Source of the DNA: Nocardia goodfellowii
GTDB lineage: Bacteria; Actinomycetota; Actinomycetes; Mycobacteriales; Mycobacteriaceae
Assembly: GCF_017875645.1 (NCBI RefSeq)
Contig: NZ_JAGGMR010000001.1
Coordinates: 3,906,001-3,970,000 of the forward strand
Reading direction: 5' to 3'
DNA: 64,000 bases
The position numbers and the translations under genes were made by a program. How positions within the stretch are numbered: the first letter of the stretch is position 1; the number at the start of each line of letters is the position of its first letter. Under the pieces are notes generated by a model. The model did not search any database. It was given only the letters and a program-made list of their open reading frames with translations, and was not told where the DNA came from. This document shows positions 8,704 to 16,800 of this stretch, piece by piece.

Positions 8704-9267
8704 GTGGCGGACACCAGCGACTTCAAGAACGGCCTTGTGCTGAAGATCGACAATCAGCTCCAGCAGATCGTCGAATTCCAGCACGTCAAGCCGGGTAAGG
8801 GCCCCGCCTTCGTGCGGACCAAGCTGAAGAACGTGGTGTCGGGCAAGGTCGTCGACAAGACCTTCAACGCGGGCGTCAAGGTGGAGACCGCCACCGTCGA
8901 CCGTCGTGACATGACCTACCTCTACCACGACGGCTCGGACTACATCTTCATGGATGGCGAGACCTACGACCAGATCCACCTCCAGGAGAACATCGTCGGC
9001 AAGGCGAGCGGTTTCCTGATGGAGAACATGGGCGTGCAGATCGCGATGTACGAGGGCGAGGCGCTGTTCATCGAGCTCCCGGTCTCCATCGAGGTCGAGG
9101 TCACCCACACCGAGCCGGGCCTGCAGGGTGACCGCTCCAGCGCCGGCACCAAGCCCGCCACCATCGCGACCGGCGCCGAGGTGCAGGTCCCGCTGTTCAT
9201 CAACCAGGGTGACAAGCTGAAGATCGACACCCGCGACGGCAGCTACATCAGCCGCGTCAACTCCTGA
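8704..9267 (+). CDS. efp: translation elongation factor P
   Basis: 187 aa, the standard length. EF-P enters the ribosomal E site to relieve stalling at polyproline. The three beta-barrel domains are complete: KOW-like domain I ends in the loop [12 protein letters not shown] with Lys32 at the tip contacting the CCA end of P-site tRNA; domain III ends with the typical [14 protein letters not shown] start. Neither an epmAB nor an ymfI partner is present in the window. Lies between pepQ and nusB, 15 bases before nusB. Confidence 0.97.
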   Translation: MADTSDFKNGLVLKIDNQLQQIVEFQHVKPGKGPAFVRTKLKNVVSGKVVDKTFNAGVKVETATVDRRDMTYLYHDGSDYIFMDGETYDQIHLQENIVGKASGFLMENMGVQIAMYEGEALFIELPVSIEVEVTHTEPGLQGDRSSAGTKPATIATGAEVQVPLFINQGDKLKIDTRDGSYISRVNS

Positions 9268-9282
9268 CGACGCGCGGATACT

Positions 9283-9792
9283 GTGACAGTGCCTCAGCAG
9301 CCAGAAGACAAGAAGTTCAAAAAGCTCGGCGCCCGGCACAAAGCCCGGCGCCGCGCGGTCGACCTGCTCTTCGAAGCGGAGGCCCGCGACGTCGACGTAG
9401 CCGACCTGCTGTCCGAGCGCGTCGAGCTGGCGCGCGGTGATCAGGCCGTCGCCCCGGTGCACGCCTACACCCACATCCTGGTCGAAGGCGTAGCCGACGA
9501 TCTGGATCGCGTGGACGGCACCATCGAGTCCTACCTGCAGGACTGGACGCTGTCCCGCCTGCCCGCCGTGGACCGCGCCATTCTGCGCATCGCGGTGTGG
9601 GAGTTGTTCCACGCCAACGATGTTCCGCCGGTTGTCGCCGTCGACGAGGCCGTGGAACTGGCCAAGGAACTCTCGACCGACGACTCCCCGTCGTTCATCA
9701 ACGGCGTGCTCGGCCAGGTTGTCCTGGTGGCTCCGCAGGTCCGCGCCGCCGCCGCGGCTACTCGCGCCGCCCGTCCGGAGCCTGAAGCGTAG
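9283..9792 (+). CDS. nusB: transcription antitermination factor NusB
   Basis: 169 aa all-helical RNA-binding protein that pairs with NusE (S10) on the boxA of rRNA operons. The N-terminal basic segment [19 protein letters not shown] is the boxA-binding arginine-rich start; the C-terminal half has the conserved [14 protein letters not shown] and [27 protein letters not shown] start 15 bases after efp. Ends just before a strong hairpin terminator. Confidence 0.97.
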   Translation: MTVPQQPEDKKFKKLGARHKARRRAVDLLFEAEARDVDVADLLSERVELARGDQAVAPVHAYTHILVEGVADDLDRVDGTIESYLQDWTLSRLPAVDRAILRIAVWELFHANDVPPVVAVDEAVELAKELSTDDSPSFINGVLGQVVLVAPQVRAAAAATRAARPEPEA

Positions 9793-9806
9793 TTCCGCAA
9801 AACCCA

Positions 9807-9843
9807 ACAGCCGCACCCTCTTCACTGAGCGTGCGGCTGTTTT
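9807..9843 (+). terminator. intrinsic terminator after nusB
   Basis: Perfect 10-base stem, ACAGCCGCAC (9807-9816) with GTGCGGCTGT (9831-9840), 14-base loop, followed by TTTT. Ends the pepQ-efp-nusB unit. Confidence 0.85.
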
Positions 9844-10018
9844 CGTAACCGCCGGTGGGTGTACTGGACCCGGCGGTACGACGATCATCCTGGTTCCTCA
9901 ACCATGCTCGAGGTCAAGGGGATTCGGTGTGGCCGTGGCCACCCGTGAGTTCGGCGATACCGGGTGGGAGGGGTTGCGGCGGCACCTATCCTGGGGAGAA
10001 ACACGGGGAGGGTGGTGG

Positions 10019-10909
10019 ATGGCGCGGTTTCTGACGTGGTTGCGCAACAACGTCGATGGTTTGGTCGCGTTGGTGCTCGCGGTGACCGTGGGCGTGCTCG
10101 CGGTGATGGATCTGCTCGAGGCGGACAAGGTCAACGCGGCGATGCTGCTGGTGCTGGCGTTGCTCGCGACGACACTGCTGCGGGACCGGCATCTGTCGGC
10201 CAAGGCGATGCGGGACGCGTCGTCGGTGCAGATGTTGAACGGGCCCGAGATCGGGCATCAGCACACCCTCGCCCGGCGGGATACCGAGAAGTGGATCTTC
10301 AAGGGCGGCACCGGAACCTACATTCGCGCGGTCACCTTGAAGGAGTGCGTGCGCAATGCACGGCAGGCGCAGCGCAGCTTGCGGGTGCGGCTCGAGATCC
10401 TCGATCCGACCAATGAGCTGCTCTGCAAGACCTACGCGGAGTTCCGGGCCTCGGTGGCGCCGGATGCCATCCGCGCCCGCGATCCCTGGACGACCAGGCG
10501 GGTGCAGCAGGAATCCTTCGCCACGGTGCTCGCGGCCTGCTGGTACAAGCAGCAGTACAGCCCGCTCGATATCGCGGTCGGATTCTCCTCGGTGATGACG
10601 ACTTTCCGGTGGGACCTCGCGACGAGTTGCATCATCATCACCCAGGACAACCCGAATACCCCGGCCATGATGTTCGAGCGGGACAAGCCGTACTACCGGG
10701 ATTTCAGCCGCGAACTGGATTCGAGTTTCGACCAGGCCAAGAAGGTGCCGCTGGGCAACGCGCGCGATGTCCAGTTGGACGACCCGCCCTCGGTTGAGCA
10801 GGTCCGGGCCGTCTTCGACGCGCTCGGCCTGCCGCTGCCCGTGTCTTTCGAGGATCGCGACGTCGCCGAGATCGTCCGTCGTGCGCTGACTCCGGAGAAT
10901 CCGTTCTGA
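10019..10909 (+). CDS. two-TM protein with cytosolic domain of unknown function
   Basis: 296 aa from ATG 10019, with GGGGAGGGTGGTGG just upstream. Two N-terminal membrane helices (about 12-32 LVALVLAVTVGVLAVMDLL and about 36-54 MLLVLALLATTLL) are followed by a soluble domain of about 235 aa with the conserved-looking elements EKWIFKGGTGTYIRAVTL and TSCIIITQDNPNTPAMM. I do not know the family. The layout, two short helices plus a cytosolic module, is common among membrane effectors of prokaryotic conflict systems, but that is only an analogy. Its stop overlaps the start of the cupin gene by one base, and that gene overlaps the next, so the three are a tight operon. Confidence 0.75.
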   Translation: MARFLTWLRNNVDGLVALVLAVTVGVLAVMDLLEADKVNAAMLLVLALLATTLLRDRHLSAKAMRDASSVQMLNGPEIGHQHTLARRDTEKWIFKGGTGTYIRAVTLKECVRNARQAQRSLRVRLEILDPTNELLCKTYAEFRASVAPDAIRARDPWTTRRVQQESFATVLAACWYKQQYSPLDIAVGFSSVMTTFRWDLATSCIIITQDNPNTPAMMFERDKPYYRDFSRELDSSFDQAKKVPLGNARDVQLDDPPSVEQVRAVFDALGLPLPVSFEDRDVAEIVRRALTPENPF

Positions 10910-11589
10910 TGAATCTTTATGCCCGACTACGCAGTTCGATCGCCTCCGCCGCGGCGGCCCGTGAAGTCGGCACCTGGGTGCGGGACTATCTGACGCCGGT
11001 GGCCGCGGGCACGGCGCTGGTGCCGCTGGTGCGGCATCCGCTGGGGTTCCTGTGCTTCCCGGTGTGGCGCGGCGGCGATCTGGGGATCTGCCTGCACGTG
11101 TGGGCCGAGGGGATGCGGGCCCAGCCGACCACGTCGCCGGTTCACGCGCACAGCTGGGATCTGCTGAGCATCGTGCTCTACGGCGCGGTCGCCAACGACG
11201 TGTTCGAAGTGATCGAGGCCCCCGAACGCCCGACGCACCGGGTGTTCGAGATCCAGAGCGGCGCCGACGGCGATCTGATCCGGGCCACCTCGCAGGTCGT
11301 CGCCTATCACCGGCGCTCACATGAACTTTTCCGGGCGGGGGACGCATATACCCTTCCGCACGGTGTATTCCACGTATCAGAGGTGGCCGGTGCCGCTGCG
11401 ACCGTCGCCTTGGGCGAGTACCGTCACGGCAAGCCCGACCGATCACTGGGCGGTCTCGCCACCGACGACCACTGGGTGCACCGCATCCCGTGCACCGCGG
11501 CGGAAACTCGGCGCGTGGCACAGACCGTGTTGGATCAGCTGACCCAGCCAGCTCACCTGGAGGAGCAATGGGACCGAGCAACGTCTTGA
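10909..11589 (+). CDS. cupin-fold protein
   Basis: 226 aa. Two cupin-type motifs are visible: VHAHSWDLLSIVLYG around residues 80-95, with two histidines, and LPHGVFHVSEV around 145, with two more, spaced as metal ligands of a single beta-barrel. The N-terminal 40 residues are helical. Substrate unknown. It overlaps the upstream two-TM gene by one base and the downstream inositol-monophosphatase-like gene by 22 bases; the conserved packing of such unrelated folds suggests a joint pathway, perhaps on a phosphorylated sugar or nucleotide. That is inference. Confidence 0.65.
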   Translation: MNLYARLRSSIASAAAAREVGTWVRDYLTPVAAGTALVPLVRHPLGFLCFPVWRGGDLGICLHVWAEGMRAQPTTSPVHAHSWDLLSIVLYGAVANDVFEVIEAPERPTHRVFEIQSGADGDLIRATSQVVAYHRRSHELFRAGDAYTLPHGVFHVSEVAGAAATVALGEYRHGKPDRSLGGLATDDHWVHRIPCTAAETRRVAQTVLDQLTQPAHLEEQWDRATS

Positions 11590-12443
11590 ACTTGGCGCCG
11601 GACCTCGCTACGCCGCCCGGTGTCGCGCTGGATGTCGCGATCGCGGCGGCCGAGGAGGCGGGTGCGGCGATCCGCACCGGTCTGGGCGGTGCGCTGGCCA
11701 TCCGCGCGAAGGGCGCCGCCGGTGATCTGGTCACCGACCTGGACCTGCGCGCCGAGAACATCATCCTGGGCCATCTGCGCCGGGCGTTTCCCGAGCACCG
11801 GATCCTGGCCGAGGAATCGGGCCTGCTGGCCGGGGCGGACGACGCGTGGTGCTGGGTGGTCGACCCGCTCGACGGCACCAACAACATCGCCATCGGCCTG
11901 CCGGTGTGCACGGTCGGGATCGCGCTGTGCCACTACGGAACCCCGGTGGCGGGGGTCGTGCACGAACCACTCACCGGGCACACCTGGTCCGCGCTGCGCG
12001 GCCGGGGCGCGAACGGCCCGGACGGCCGACTGTGGCAGCCGCCTACCGCGCGCGGCGATTCCGCGCCGGTGCTGGCCTGGTTGCAGGGTTATCCAGTGGG
12101 CCGCGCGGACCCGGTCGCCCGTGCCATGCGTCTGACCCTGGAAGCGAACTCCCGCCGTCTGATCCAGCTGTGGTCGCCCCTGCTGTGCTGGATCATGTTG
12201 GCGCGCGGTGATATCGACGGTTTCGTCGGCTACCGCGCGGGCGTGGTCGATCTACCCGCCGGCAGTCTCATCGCCAGGGAATCCGGGGTCGACATCACCG
12301 ATTTCGGCGGCGCCCCGTTCGAGGACACCATCGATCCGCTCGGCGGCGAGGTCGATTTCATCGCCGGTCGTCCGCAGATGACGGCCGAGCTCGCCAGGTG
12401 GGTCAAGTCGGCGGCCGAGGTCGCGGTGACCGGCCTGGTCTAG
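11568..12443 (+). CDS. inositol-monophosphatase-family phosphatase
   Basis: 291 aa. The Li-sensitive, Mg-dependent phosphatase fold is clear: LAEESG (motif with Glu), DPLDGTNN (metal-binding aspartates), and VVDLPAGSLIARESG in place of the usual WDxAAGxLIxxEAGG. Substrate could be inositol phosphate, histidinol phosphate, fructose bisphosphate or PAP; the sequence does not decide. Start ATG 11568 has AGGAGG-like CTGGAGGAG upstream, inside the end of the cupin gene. Third gene of the operon starting at 10019. Its 3' end overlaps by a few bases the end of the convergent permease gene. Confidence 0.85.
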   Translation: MGPSNVLNLAPDLATPPGVALDVAIAAAEEAGAAIRTGLGGALAIRAKGAAGDLVTDLDLRAENIILGHLRRAFPEHRILAEESGLLAGADDAWCWVVDPLDGTNNIAIGLPVCTVGIALCHYGTPVAGVVHEPLTGHTWSALRGRGANGPDGRLWQPPTARGDSAPVLAWLQGYPVGRADPVARAMRLTLEANSRRLIQLWSPLLCWIMLARGDIDGFVGYRAGVVDLPAGSLIARESGVDITDFGGAPFEDTIDPLGGEVDFIAGRPQMTAELARWVKSAAEVAVTGLV

Positions 12444-13729
12444 CCCGTGAGCAGCAGGGCGGCCACCGAACCGGCGGTCGCGAGGGTCGCCAGCACCAGC
12501 CCGGTGCCGACGAACCGCCATATCGGGACGCGCACGTGGTGGGTGCGGCAGAACTCCAGGCACAGCAGGGTCGCCAGTGAGGCCCACGGGGTGACGACGG
12601 GTCCGACGTTGGTGCCGATCAGCAAGGCCAGCAACTGGTTTCGGTTCTCGGCGGGTACCACTGCCTCGCCGGCGGTGTAGGCGGGCAGATTGTTGGCCAC
12701 ATTGGACAGCCCCGCCCCGGCCGCCGCGGCTCGATAGGTTCCTTCCGCTCCCGGGTCGGCGCCGATCAGCAGGTGCATCAGATCGGAGAGGCCGTGCCGG
12801 CTCAGCGTCGGCACCACCAGGAACAGGCCGACCACGAAAACCAGCAGCTGCCAGGGGAACAGCGAGAACTTCAAGGCCGAGCGGTCCAGCACGGCGAAGG
12901 CGGTCAGGGCGATGAGCGCGGCGATCACGGCCGCCACGTCGATCCGTTCCCCGACGAACGGAATCGCCAGGATGAACAGCAGGCACGCGCCCGCCGTGGT
13001 GTAGAACAGCGCCCGCTCCCGGGGGTTCTCCGGTCGCACCGGCTCCGGCGGCACATAGCGGTCCGCGTCGCGGTGCCCACGCCGCCAATAGAACACCCAC
13101 AGGCACAGCATTGTCGCGGCGATCGAAATCAGCTGCGGCACCCACATTCTCGACGCGAACTCCGTAGCGTGCAGTGCTACCCGCTCGGCGGCGAGCAGAT
13201 TCGTCAGATTCGATACCGGCAGCAGTAGGCTGGCGGTATTGGCCAGCCAGAGCGTGAGCATCGCCAGCGGTAGCGGCGGAATCCGGGCCGGTCCGGCCAG
13301 CGCCAGCATCACCGGGGTGAGCAGCACCGCGGTGGTATCCAGATTGAGCAAGATCGTGGTGGCCGACGCGAACAGCACGCACAGACCGAACAGTGCAGGA
13401 TAGTATCCGCGCCCCAGAATCGCCAGCCGATGCGCGATGACATCGAAGACCTTTGCCTGCCTGGTGAGTTCGGCCAGAATGATCACGAAACCGAGGAACA
13501 CCAGCAGCGGCCAGATCCGCCGCATATTGGCGACGGCCTCGTCCTCGGGCAGCGCGCCGGTCAGCACACACAGCAGCCCGGCCACCAGCAGCGCGATCCG
13601 GACCCAGTCCAGCATCGTCAGTCCCCAGTATCGCCGCGTCCGCTCGGCGGGCGGCGTCTCGGACGCGGCGGAATCGACCTGTTCGGGCACCTGTTCATGA
13701 TCGCATTCGACGTCGCGATCGGCGCGCAC
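12440..13729 (-). CDS. SLC13/ArsB-type permease
   Basis: 429 aa integral membrane protein with about 11 hydrophobic segments, of the ion-transporter superfamily that includes ArsB, NhaD and citrate/dicarboxylate carriers. Recognisable are FASATTILLNLDTTAVLLTP, with the helix-breaking TTILLN in the first re-entrant region, and SNVANNLPAYTAG plus NVGPVVTPWASLATLL in the second repeat. The substrate is not determined by these motifs. No arsR or arsenate reductase lies nearby. The start may be an internal ATG at 13615 (MLDWVRIALL), which would remove a charged 38-aa N-terminus. Confidence 0.82.
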   Translation of the reverse strand: MRADRDVECDHEQVPEQVDSAASETPPAERTRRYWGLTMLDWVRIALLVAGLLCVLTGALPEDEAVANMRRIWPLLVFLGFVIILAELTRQAKVFDVIAHRLAILGRGYYPALFGLCVLFASATTILLNLDTTAVLLTPVMLALAGPARIPPLPLAMLTLWLANTASLLLPVSNLTNLLAAERVALHATEFASRMWVPQLISIAATMLCLWVFYWRRGHRDADRYVPPEPVRPENPRERALFYTTAGACLLFILAIPFVGERIDVAAVIAALIALTAFAVLDRSALKFSLFPWQLLVFVVGLFLVVPTLSRHGLSDLMHLLIGADPGAEGTYRAAAAGAGLSNVANNLPAYTAGEAVVPAENRNQLLALLIGTNVGPVVTPWASLATLLCLEFCRTHHVRVPIWRFVGTGLVLATLATAGSVAALLLTG

Positions 13730-13827
13730 TCGACGGTTGGCGGTTCGCGGACCAGGAGTTCGATCGGTCCCCGGCCGCTGATTGCGGTGTCTCCCAAGAT
13801 GATCGAGCGGGCGGGCATACTAGGAGG

Positions 13828-16800
13828 GTGACGCAGCCCGGCGCCCAGCCTCGTGACTTCTTCATCAGTTACTCCCCGGCAGACGAACGGTGGGCAACTT
13901 GGCTGGCCTGGCAACTGGAATCCGCGGGCTACCGAACCCTGATCCAAGCCTGGGATTTCGTGCCCGGCACCAATTTCATCGACTTCATGGACCGTGGCGT
14001 GCGCGAATCGGCGGTCGTGGTCGCGGTGTTGTCGGAGAACTATCTGAATTCCAAGGGCGGCACGCAGGAGTGGCAGGCCACCTACCGCACCGAGCCGGGC
14101 AAACTGCTGCCGATCCGGATCGCCGAGTGTGAACTGACGGGCTTGCTGGCCACCATCACCTATGTGGACCTGGTCGGTGTCGCCAGTGCCGAGGTGGCGC
14201 GCCGGACGGTGCTGGAGCGGGTAGGTCATCTGCTCGCGGGCCGGGCCAAGCCGGTACTGGCGCCCGGCTTCCCGCTCGACGCGGTGCCCGATCAGCAGGC
14301 CGAGCACGAATCCGACAGCGTCGAAAGACCCTGGCATCGGCGCACTCCGGTCGCCGCGCCGGAGTTCCCGGGCGCTCCCACCGCCACCGCGGACCGGCAC
14401 GAAGGCGTGTCGGTGCTGCATGTCGCGGGCCCGCGCTTCGGGCGGGGTCTGCTCGGCCGCGACGACCCCGCGACCGCGGGTGATCTGCAAGCCCACATCT
14501 GGGCGAACGTCACCCATCTGGTGGATCAGGGTGTGCCGAAACCGGACCTGATCGTGGTCACCGGCGATCTGACCGAATCCGCTCGCCCGAGCCAGGTCGA
14601 CGAGGCACTGCGGTTCCTGACGGGGCTGCGGGTGCTGCTCGGGCTGGAACCGAGCCGATTGATCGTGGTGCCCGGTAACCACGATGTCTCCAAGGCCGCC
14701 TGCCAGGCGTATTTCCTCGAGCAGGAGGCGAACGAACGCCGGCCGCAGCCGCCGTATTTCCCGAAACTGAAGCAGTTCTCGCGTTTGTTCGGCGAGCTCT
14801 ATCAGGGGCTGGACCATCTGGTCTTCGACATCGGCCAGCCCTGGACGCTGTTCCCCATCCCGGAGCTGCGGGTAGTGGTGGCCGGGCTGAATTCGACACT
14901 GGCGATGACCCACCGCCCCGGCGACGACTACGGCGAGATCGGCACCGCACAGGCGGCGTGGTTCGCCCAGCAGTTGCGCGAGTTCGAGCGGCTCGGCTGG
15001 CTTCGGCTCGGTGTGCTGCGGCACGACCCGTTGCCGGGGCCCGCTGCCGCGCCGGAGGATCCGACGGTGCTGCGCGATGCCGACGCGCTGACGCGATTGC
15101 TGGGCGGGCGGCTGAATCTGCTGCTGCACGGTCCCGGACCGGGCGGGCGGCACCTGGATCGGCTCGGCGGTGTGCTTCCGGTGCTGCCCGCCGCCGCGCC
15201 CGGCCGGGACGAGATCGTGCATATCACCCCGGACGGGCTGGCCCGCTACAGCAGTACCGATGCCAAGCCGGGGGAGCCGTGGGCGAAGCTGACTCAGACC
15301 TGGGTACACGCCGCCGCCGCGCTGCCGCCGGAAAAACAGCTGGCATTGCCCGAAGCCGAAGAGCTGGAAACCGAGGAGCCGGAGGCCCGCGATCCGGAGA
15401 TCGTCGACCCGCACAGCAGACTGCTGGAGCGCGTCGCCGAGGTGTGTGAGACCCGCTTCCCGGGTGCGAAAATCCGCCAGGTACAAGCGGATCCGCCGCA
15501 CTTGCTGATCGTGCACAAGGAAGGTGACGTAGTCGGCGTGCGGCGGGTGGGCGTGCACGTCGGCGACATGACCCGGCAGGTGGTGGAGGAATTCCTCGCC
15601 CAGGACCCGGAATACGGTTCCGATCTCGTCTATCGCGGTGCGCCGCCGCCGCTTTCGCTGCGCGAGGAGGCCGCCAGCCACGGGGTGTGGTTGCGCAGCT
15701 TCACCGATTTCCAGGGTCTGCTGGACCTGGATCACTATCTGGCCGGGCAGTTGGTGCGGCTGCGAACCGATCGCCGGTACCCGCCCGATCTGTATGTGCC
15801 GCAGAAGTTCCGGATGCTCGAGCACGGGGACGAACAGGCGCACGAGGACCTGGTCGGAGAACTGCTGCGCGTAGTCTCGGCCGATCACGGGCGATTCGTC
15901 TTGCTGCTCGGAGATTTCGGGCGCGGCAAGACCTTCGCGCTGCGGGAGCTGGCCCGGCGCATCACCGAGACCCGGCCCGCCCTGATCCCGATCCTGATCG
16001 AGTTGCGTGGCCTGGACAAGTCGCACACGGTGGACGGACTGGTCGCCGCGCACCTGGCCAACCACGGCGAGGGCCGGATCGATCTGGACGCGCTGCACTA
16101 CATGCTCAACGAGGGTCGGGTGGTGTTGCTGTTCGACGGTTTCGACGAACTCGCCACCCGGATCAGTTACGAGTTCGCCGCCCAGCACCTGGAAACCCTG
16201 CTACAGGCCGCTACCGGTAAAGCGAAGATCATCGTGGCCAGCCGCACCCAGCATTTCGCCTCCCGCTCCCAGGTGCTCTCGGCGCTCGGCGAGCGTGTGG
16301 GCATGCTGCAGGACCGGCACATCCTCAGCATCGAACCCTTCGCGCACGAACAGATCCGTGCTTTCCTGGTGAACCGGTACGGCGGTGATCTGGCGCGCGC
16401 CGACGACCGGATGCGGCGGATCACCGGCATCCAGGATCTGCTCGGCCTGGCACGCAACCCGCGCATGCTCAGCTTTATCGCCGACCTCGAGGATTCCCGG
16501 CTGCGCGCGGCGGCCGACACCAAGGGCGCGGTCGGCCCGGCGGGCCTGTATCGCGAGATATTGGGTACCTGGCTGGAATTCGAGGCCCGCCGCACCGGGT
16601 CGGTCGCGGGCTCGCTGCCCGGCCTCACCGTCAGCGAATTATGGCTCGCGGTCACGGCTTTCGCGCTGCGCTGCTGGGAATCCGGCGAACAGTATCTGCG
16701 GATGGCCGAATTGACTGATGTGGCAAAGGATCTGGTGGAGATCACCGGGTCGAACCGGCTGACCCCGGAACAGCAGGCGCACGCCATCGGCGCCGGTAGT

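Noticed and set aside
9986..11911. Minus-strand frame of 641 codons over the two-TM/cupin operon
   Set aside because: Arg/Pro/Ala-rich shadow; the three plus-strand genes have clear motifs and overlapping starts.
13618..16188. Very long minus-strand frame (856 codons) opposite the STAND gene
   Set aside because: A high-GC shadow: Gln/His/Arg/Gly-rich with no motif, while the plus frame shows TIR, NACHT and other motifs.
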